Position numbers and translations under genes: made by a program
The notes under the pieces: model-generated
Database searches by the model: none
Told to the model about the DNA's origin: nothing
The model's input: the letters and a program-made list of their open reading frames with translations, nothing else
Source of the DNA: Cellulosimicrobium sp. Marseille-Q4280
GTDB taxonomy: Bacteria > Actinomycetota > Actinomycetes > Actinomycetales > Cellulomonadaceae
Length of the DNA stretch: 64,000 bases
Assembly: GCF_943181405.1 (NCBI RefSeq)
Contig: NZ_CALPBY010000002.1
Location: 248,001-312,000, forward strand
Reading direction: 5' to 3'
In this document: in pieces, positions 60,342 through 64,000 of the stretch
How the letters are laid out: every line of letters starts with the position of its first letter
Numbering within the stretch: position 1 is the stretch's first letter

Positions 60342-61625
60342 CTACCGGTCCGACACGTCCGCGAACGCCGCCGCGAGGCGCTCCGCGAGCAGCCCGACCT
60401 GCCACTCCCGCGCGCCCCGGCCGCGCAGGAACGCGGCCACGCCGGCGGCGTCCGCCGGGTCGGGCGGGGTCCAGCACACGCGCCGCAGGGCGTCGGGCTG
60501 GAGCAGGTTCTCCGCCGGGACGGTGTGCTGCTCCGAGAGCTCCTGCACGACGGCGCGGGCCGCCTCGAGCCGTGCGGCGGCACCCGGGTCGCGGTCGGCC
60601 CACGCGCGCGGCGGGGGCGGGGCGTCGGAGCGCGGCCCGCGCACCGACGGCAGGTCGCTCGCCGGGAGGGCGAGCGCGGTGTCGATCGCCTGCTGCCAGT
60701 AGGCGGCGCGCCGGCGCGTGCCCTTCCCGGCGAAGGCCGGCAGGGCGACGAGCTGGGCGACGCTGCGAGGCAGGGCTTCGGCGGCCGCGACGATCGCCCG
60801 GTCGGGCAGCACGCGACCCGGGGCGATGTCCCGCCGGCGCGCGTTGACGTCGCGGGCCTCCCACAGCGCGCGCACGACGGCGAGACGGCGCGCGTCGCGC
60901 AGCGTGTGCGTCCCGGACGTGCGCCGCCACGGGTCGACGCGCGGCGGCGGCGGGGGAGCCGTGCGCACCGCCTCGAACTCCTGCGCCGCCCACTCCGTCT
61001 TGCCGGCCTCCTCGAGTCGTGCCGCGAGCACGTCACGCAGCTCGACGAGGACCTCGACGTCGAGAGCGGCGTAGCGCAGCCACTCGGGCGGCAGGGGCCG
61101 CGTCGACCAGTCGACCGCCGAGTGCTCCTTCGCGAGGCCGAGGCCGAGCAGCTCCGCGACCACGGCGGCGAGCCCGACCCGCTCCATGCCGAGCAGGCGC
61201 GCCGCGAGCTCGGTGTCGAAGACGCGCGCCGGGAGCAGCCCGAGGTCGACGAACCCGGGCAGGTCCTGCGACGCGGCGTGCAGCACGAACTCGGCGTCGC
61301 CCACCGCCTCGCGAAGCGGAGCGAGGTCGGGGACGCCCACCGGGTCGACGAGCGCGGTCCCCGCGCCCTCGCGCCGGACCTGGACGAGGTAGGTGCGCTG
61401 GCCGTACCGGTACCCCGACGCGCGCTCCGCGTCGGCCGCGACGGGACCCGTCCCGCGCGCGAACGCGTCGACGACGCGCGCGAAAGCCTCCGGGGTGTCG
61501 ACCACGGGTCCCACCCCGTCCGACGGCTCGGAGAGCGGCACGACGACGGGGGAGACCGCGCCGTCGTCCGGGGCGTCGTCGGGCTGGTCGAGGGGTGACG
61601 GTGCAGGTGCTGCGGCCGAGCTCAT
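60342..61625 (-). CDS. rnd: Ribonuclease D-like 3'-5' exonuclease with HRDC domain
   Basis: A DEDD-family exonuclease, 427 residues. Catalytic residues are in VAADAERASGYRYGQ (first Asp/Glu), HAASQDLPGF, FDTELAARLLG and the C-terminal acidic site of EWLRYAALDVEVLVEL. An HRDC domain (about 235-310, RRLAVVRALWEARDVNARRRD) and a second helical domain follow. Role in RNA 3' processing. The ATG at 61625 overlaps the DUF3000 stop (ATGA); TACCGT (61632-61637, minus) is also 6 nt upstream. This pair matches M. tuberculosis Rv2680-Rv2681. Confidence 0.93.
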   Translation of the reverse strand: MSSAAAPAPSPLDQPDDAPDDGAVSPVVVPLSEPSDGVGPVVDTPEAFARVVDAFARGTGPVAADAERASGYRYGQRTYLVQVRREGAGTALVDPVGVPDLAPLREAVGDAEFVLHAASQDLPGFVDLGLLPARVFDTELAARLLGMERVGLAAVVAELLGLGLAKEHSAVDWSTRPLPPEWLRYAALDVEVLVELRDVLAARLEEAGKTEWAAQEFEAVRTAPPPPPRVDPWRRTSGTHTLRDARRLAVVRALWEARDVNARRRDIAPGRVLPDRAIVAAAEALPRSVAQLVALPAFAGKGTRRRAAYWQQAIDTALALPASDLPSVRGPRSDAPPPPRAWADRDPGAAARLEAARAVVQELSEQHTVPAENLLQPDALRRVCWTPPDPADAAGVAAFLRGRGAREWQVGLLAERLAAAFADVSDR

Positions 61626-62215
61626 GGACCTACGGTATTGCGTCGCGCGGGCAACGGTGTGATCCCCTCGGGCAGCGGAGGCAGACCTGCGGCCGTGCAC
61701 AGGAGCTGTGCCCAGGCCGCCAGGTGCGGCCCGAGGTCGGTCGTGAGCGGCGTCCAGGACGCGCGCATCTCGAGCTCGACGTCGTTCGCGCGCCCCGCGA
61801 GGGCGCCGAAGCTCTGGGACAGCACGCGGGTGACCGTGCCGCCCTCGGCCCGGGTGGACGCCCCGGTGTCGCGCAGCGCGTCGGCGAGCCAGGTCCAGGC
61901 GACCTCGGCGAGCATGTCCTCCGCCGCCATCTCGGGCTCGAGCGTGGCACGCACGAGCGTGACGACCCGGAACCGCCCCTGCCACGCCTCCTGGCCCGCG
62001 GGGTCGTGGAGGAGGATGAACCGGCCCGAGGCGAGGTCGGGATCGTCGTCGACCTCGCCGGCGACCTCCCCGGTGAGCGCGACGGAGAACGGCGCGATCC
62101 GCCGTGGCGCCGGGACCTCCCGCAGGGTCACCTCGGGGCGCACCCGGCGGGCGGCGACGGAGTCCAGCGCCGCGCGGAACTCCGCGGGCGCGTCGGTCCC
62201 GTGAGCGGTGATCAC
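61622..62215 (-). CDS. DUF3000 family protein
   Basis: A 197-residue conserved actinobacterial protein of unknown function, regularly next to rnd. Core segments are VRPEVTLREVPAPRRIAPFS, VALTGEVAGEVDDDPDLASGRFILLHDP, MLAEVAWTWLADAL and VELEMRASWTPLTTDLGPHLAAWAQLL. The GTG at 62215 is preceded by TAGTGT (62223-62228, minus strand) at 7 nt; a GTG at 62224 would overlap that hexamer and is rejected. It is coupled to rnd by a four-base overlap. Confidence 0.9.
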   Translation of the reverse strand: MITAHGTDAPAEFRAALDSVAARRVRPEVTLREVPAPRRIAPFSVALTGEVAGEVDDDPDLASGRFILLHDPAGQEAWQGRFRVVTLVRATLEPEMAAEDMLAEVAWTWLADALRDTGASTRAEGGTVTRVLSQSFGALAGRANDVELEMRASWTPLTTDLGPHLAAWAQLLCTAAGLPPLPEGITPLPARRNTVGP

Positions 62216-62352
62216 CCTCTGCACACTACGAGCCCGCGCGCACGGTGAGGGCCGCGGCGCGCGCGGACGTCACCGAATCGTGACCGCGATCGTCACCACC
62301 GCTGACCACGCCCGGATGCTGGCCACGTCCGGAGCCGTCGAGGACGGGGGAC

Positions 62353-62358
62353 TAGGCT
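62353..62358 (+). promoter_or_regulatory. -10 element TAGGCT before gnd
   Basis: TAGGCT fits the genome's TANNNT pattern and would give a transcript with a leader of about 125 nt ending in a GAGGAG/GGGAAG ribosome region before the gnd ATG. The divergent DUF3000 gene starts about 140 bp away. Confidence 0.45.
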
Positions 62359-62490
62359 GTCCGCGTATCCGCCCCGTACCGGCTGCACCTGCCCGCCGTC
62401 GCGTCCGTCGGTGCCGCACGCGCGGCGTCGCCCGGCCGTGGACGTGCCCTCGAGGTCGCCGGTACCGATCTCCGAGGAGCAGGGAAGCAG

Positions 62491-63936
62491 ATGGCAGCAC
62501 GAGCACAGATCGGTGTGACCGGACTCGCGGTCATGGGTCGCAACCTGGCCCGCAACTTCGCCCGCCACGGCTACACGGTCGCGGTGCACAACCGCTCGTA
62601 CGCCAAGACGGAGTCCCTGATCGCCGAGGCCGGCTCCGAGGGTGACTTCGTCCCGTCGGAGTCCATGGCCGACTTCGTCGCGTCGCTCGAGCGCCCGCGC
62701 AAGGTCGTCATCATGGTCAAGGCCGGCGCGGCGACCGACGCGGTGATCGACGAGCTCGTCCCGCTGCTCGAGGAGGGCGACATCGTCGTCGACGCGGGCA
62801 ACGCGCACTTCCCCGACACGATCCGCCGCGAGCAGGCGCTGTCGGCGCAGGGCCTGCACTTCGTCGGCACCGGCGTGTCCGGCGGCGAGGAGGGCGCGCT
62901 CAACGGCCCGTCGATCATGCCCGGCGGCACGCGCGAGTCCTACGCGAGCCTCGGCCCGATCCTCGAGGACATCTCCGCCAAGGTCGACGGCGTCCCGTGC
63001 TGCACGTACGTCGGCCCCGACGGCGCCGGCCACTTCGTGAAGATGGTCCACAACGGCATCGAGTACGCGGACATGCAACTCATCGCCGAGGCGTACGACC
63101 TGCTCAAGCAGGGGCTCGGCGCGTCGGCCGCGGAGATCGGGAAGATCTTCGAGGAGTGGAACACGGGCGACCTCGAGTCGTTCCTCATCGAGATCACGGC
63201 AGACGTGCTCCAGCACGTCGACGCGCAGACCGGCTCGGCGTTCGTCGACGTCGTGCTCGACCAGGCGGAGCAGAAGGGCACCGGCCGCTGGACCGTCCAG
63301 AACGGCCTCGACCTGGGCGTCCCGATCACGGGCATCGCCGAGGCGACGTTCGCGCGCGCGCTGTCCGGCTCCGTCCCGCAGCGCGAGGCGGGCCGTGCGG
63401 CGCTGCCCGCGGACGCGCAGGCGTGGGACGTCACGGACCGCGACGCGTTCGTCGAGGACGTGCGCCTCGCGCTGTACGCGTCGAAGGTCGTCGCGTACTC
63501 GCAGGGCTTCGACCAGATCGCCGCGGCGTCGGCCGAGCTCGGCTGGGACATCGACCGCGGCGCGATGGCCCGCATCTGGCGCGGGGGCTGCATCATCCGT
63601 GCGCGCTTCCTCAACCGCATCACCGAGGCGTACGAGCGCGACGCGAACCTCCCGCTCCTCCTCGCCGACGAGTACTTCACCGGCGCCGTCGGCAACGGCC
63701 TCGCCGCGTGGCGCCGCGTCGTCGCGCAGGCCGCGCTCAACGGCGTGCCGACGCCCGCGTTCTCGTCGTCGCTCGCGTACTACGACGGGGTGCGCGCCGA
63801 GCGCCTGCCCGCCGCGCTCATCCAGGCACAGCGCGACTTCTTCGGCGCGCACACGTACCGCCGCGTCGACGGTCCGGGCGTGTTCCACACCGAGTGGACC
63901 CGCGACCGGAGCGAGACGCGCGAAGGCGACGCGTGA
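62491..63936 (+). CDS. gndA: 6-phosphogluconate dehydrogenase, decarboxylating (NADP-dependent type)
   Basis: Oxidative pentose phosphate pathway: 6-phosphogluconate to ribulose 5-phosphate and NADPH. The 481-residue protein has the dinucleotide site GVTGLAVMGRNLARN, the substrate and catalytic segments VSGGEEGALNGPSIMPGG and FVKMVHNGIEYADM, and the long helical C-terminus with ending HTYRRVDGPGVFHTEWT. Length and C-terminal tail mark the long GndA-type enzyme. Its last four bases overlap the start of the next gene. Confidence 0.96.
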   Translation: MAARAQIGVTGLAVMGRNLARNFARHGYTVAVHNRSYAKTESLIAEAGSEGDFVPSESMADFVASLERPRKVVIMVKAGAATDAVIDELVPLLEEGDIVVDAGNAHFPDTIRREQALSAQGLHFVGTGVSGGEEGALNGPSIMPGGTRESYASLGPILEDISAKVDGVPCCTYVGPDGAGHFVKMVHNGIEYADMQLIAEAYDLLKQGLGASAAEIGKIFEEWNTGDLESFLIEITADVLQHVDAQTGSAFVDVVLDQAEQKGTGRWTVQNGLDLGVPITGIAEATFARALSGSVPQREAGRAALPADAQAWDVTDRDAFVEDVRLALYASKVVAYSQGFDQIAAASAELGWDIDRGAMARIWRGGCIIRARFLNRITEAYERDANLPLLLADEYFTGAVGNGLAAWRRVVAQAALNGVPTPAFSSSLAYYDGVRAERLPAALIQAQRDFFGAHTYRRVDGPGVFHTEWTRDRSETREGDA

Positions 63937-64000
63937 GTCGAGGCGTCGTACGCCCGGCCGTCGTCCACCCGATCATCCTGGGTGGCGACGCCGGCGCGTA
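63933..64000 (+). CDS. Start of a probable ATP-grasp (carboxylate-amine ligase) gene (partial)
   Basis: From a GTG that overlaps the gnd stop (GTGA at 63933-63936) the frame is open to the window edge and encodes VSRGVVRPAVVHPIILGGDA then GA. The PIILGGDAGAY-like start resembles actinobacterial ATP-grasp ligases whose N-terminus reads V(V/I)LGGDIGAY, but only 22 residues are available. Confidence 0.45.
   Translation, partial: MSRGVVRPAVVHPIILGGDAGA

Overview
The window is 64 kb of very GC-rich DNA packed with genes on both strands. It looks like the chromosome of a Gram-positive actinobacterium of the order Micrococcales, close to Cellulosimicrobium, Cellulomonas or Isoptericola; that genus-level guess is inference. 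The support is the GC-rich third codon positions, frequent GTG starts, actinobacteria-specific families (SepH, DUF3710, DUF3159, DUF3093, DUF4193, DUF3000, DUF5998, GuaB1) and gene orders that match Mycobacterium tuberculosis from memory: ctaA-ABC-ABC-sufR-sufBDCSU-T, and the block suhB/DUF4193/DUF3093/dut/DUF3710/OB-fold/DUF3159/ceoC/ceoB/APC permease/TRAM methyltransferase. pyruvate formate-lyase and its activase suggest a facultative anaerobe.

Layout. 1-2.6 kb: tail of an unidentified gene, pyrG and a NUDIX hydrolase. 2.6-5.5 kb, minus strand: ABC transporter and haem A synthase. 5.7-12.7 kb: sufR and a complete SUF iron-sulfur assembly operon, closed by a 32-bp palindrome. 12.8-16.6 kb: a less regular stretch with a DUF2637-like membrane protein fused to a helix-turn-helix, remnants of a glycosyltransferase and an acyltransferase, a YhhN protein, a small unknown gene and endonuclease V. 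16.6-30.5 kb: topoisomerase subunit A, a GNAT/acyl-CoA synthetase fusion, DUF5998, a phosphodiesterase, thymidine kinase, sepH, a TRIC channel, an inositol-phosphatase-family gene, DUF4193, DUF3093, dut, DUF3710 and an OB-fold protein. 30.6-36.4 kb: potassium module (two TrkA/Ceo proteins divergent from a KimA-like permease) and a TRAM methyltransferase. 36.5-46.6 kb: aconitase with a 20-bp operator-like palindrome, a kinase-fold phosphotransferase, CoA pyrophosphatase, guaB1, dxs, a 19-bp tandem repeat cluster and a HAD hydrolase. 46.6-51.3 kb: glutamate-cysteine-ligase-like gene and pflB-pflA, with a CRP-type site between them. 51.4-54.6 kb: ribbon-helix-helix protein, Doc/Fic toxin and HhH-SNF2 helicase in one overlapping cluster. 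54.6-64 kb: PIG-L deacetylase, fatty-acid beta-oxidation pair (fadB/fadA type), FemX-like transferase, RNase D with DUF3000, 6-phosphogluconate dehydrogenase and the start of a probable ATP-grasp gene.

Most of the window is core metabolism and maintenance: nucleotide supply and sanitation (pyrG, dut, tdk, guaB1, two NUDIX enzymes), Fe-S assembly feeding aconitase and the radical-SAM pfl activase, isoprenoid precursors, beta-oxidation, pentose phosphate and anaerobic pyruvate cleavage. A recurrent regulatory feature is a TANNNT hexamer 6-8 nt before the start codon. I found it at 14 genes, which points to widespread leaderless transcription. The accessory candidates most worth a second look are the RHH-Doc-SNF2 cluster, the 45.7-kb repeat cluster and the DUF2637/scar region at 12.8-14.9 kb. 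No tRNA, rRNA, CRISPR array or intact insertion sequence was seen.
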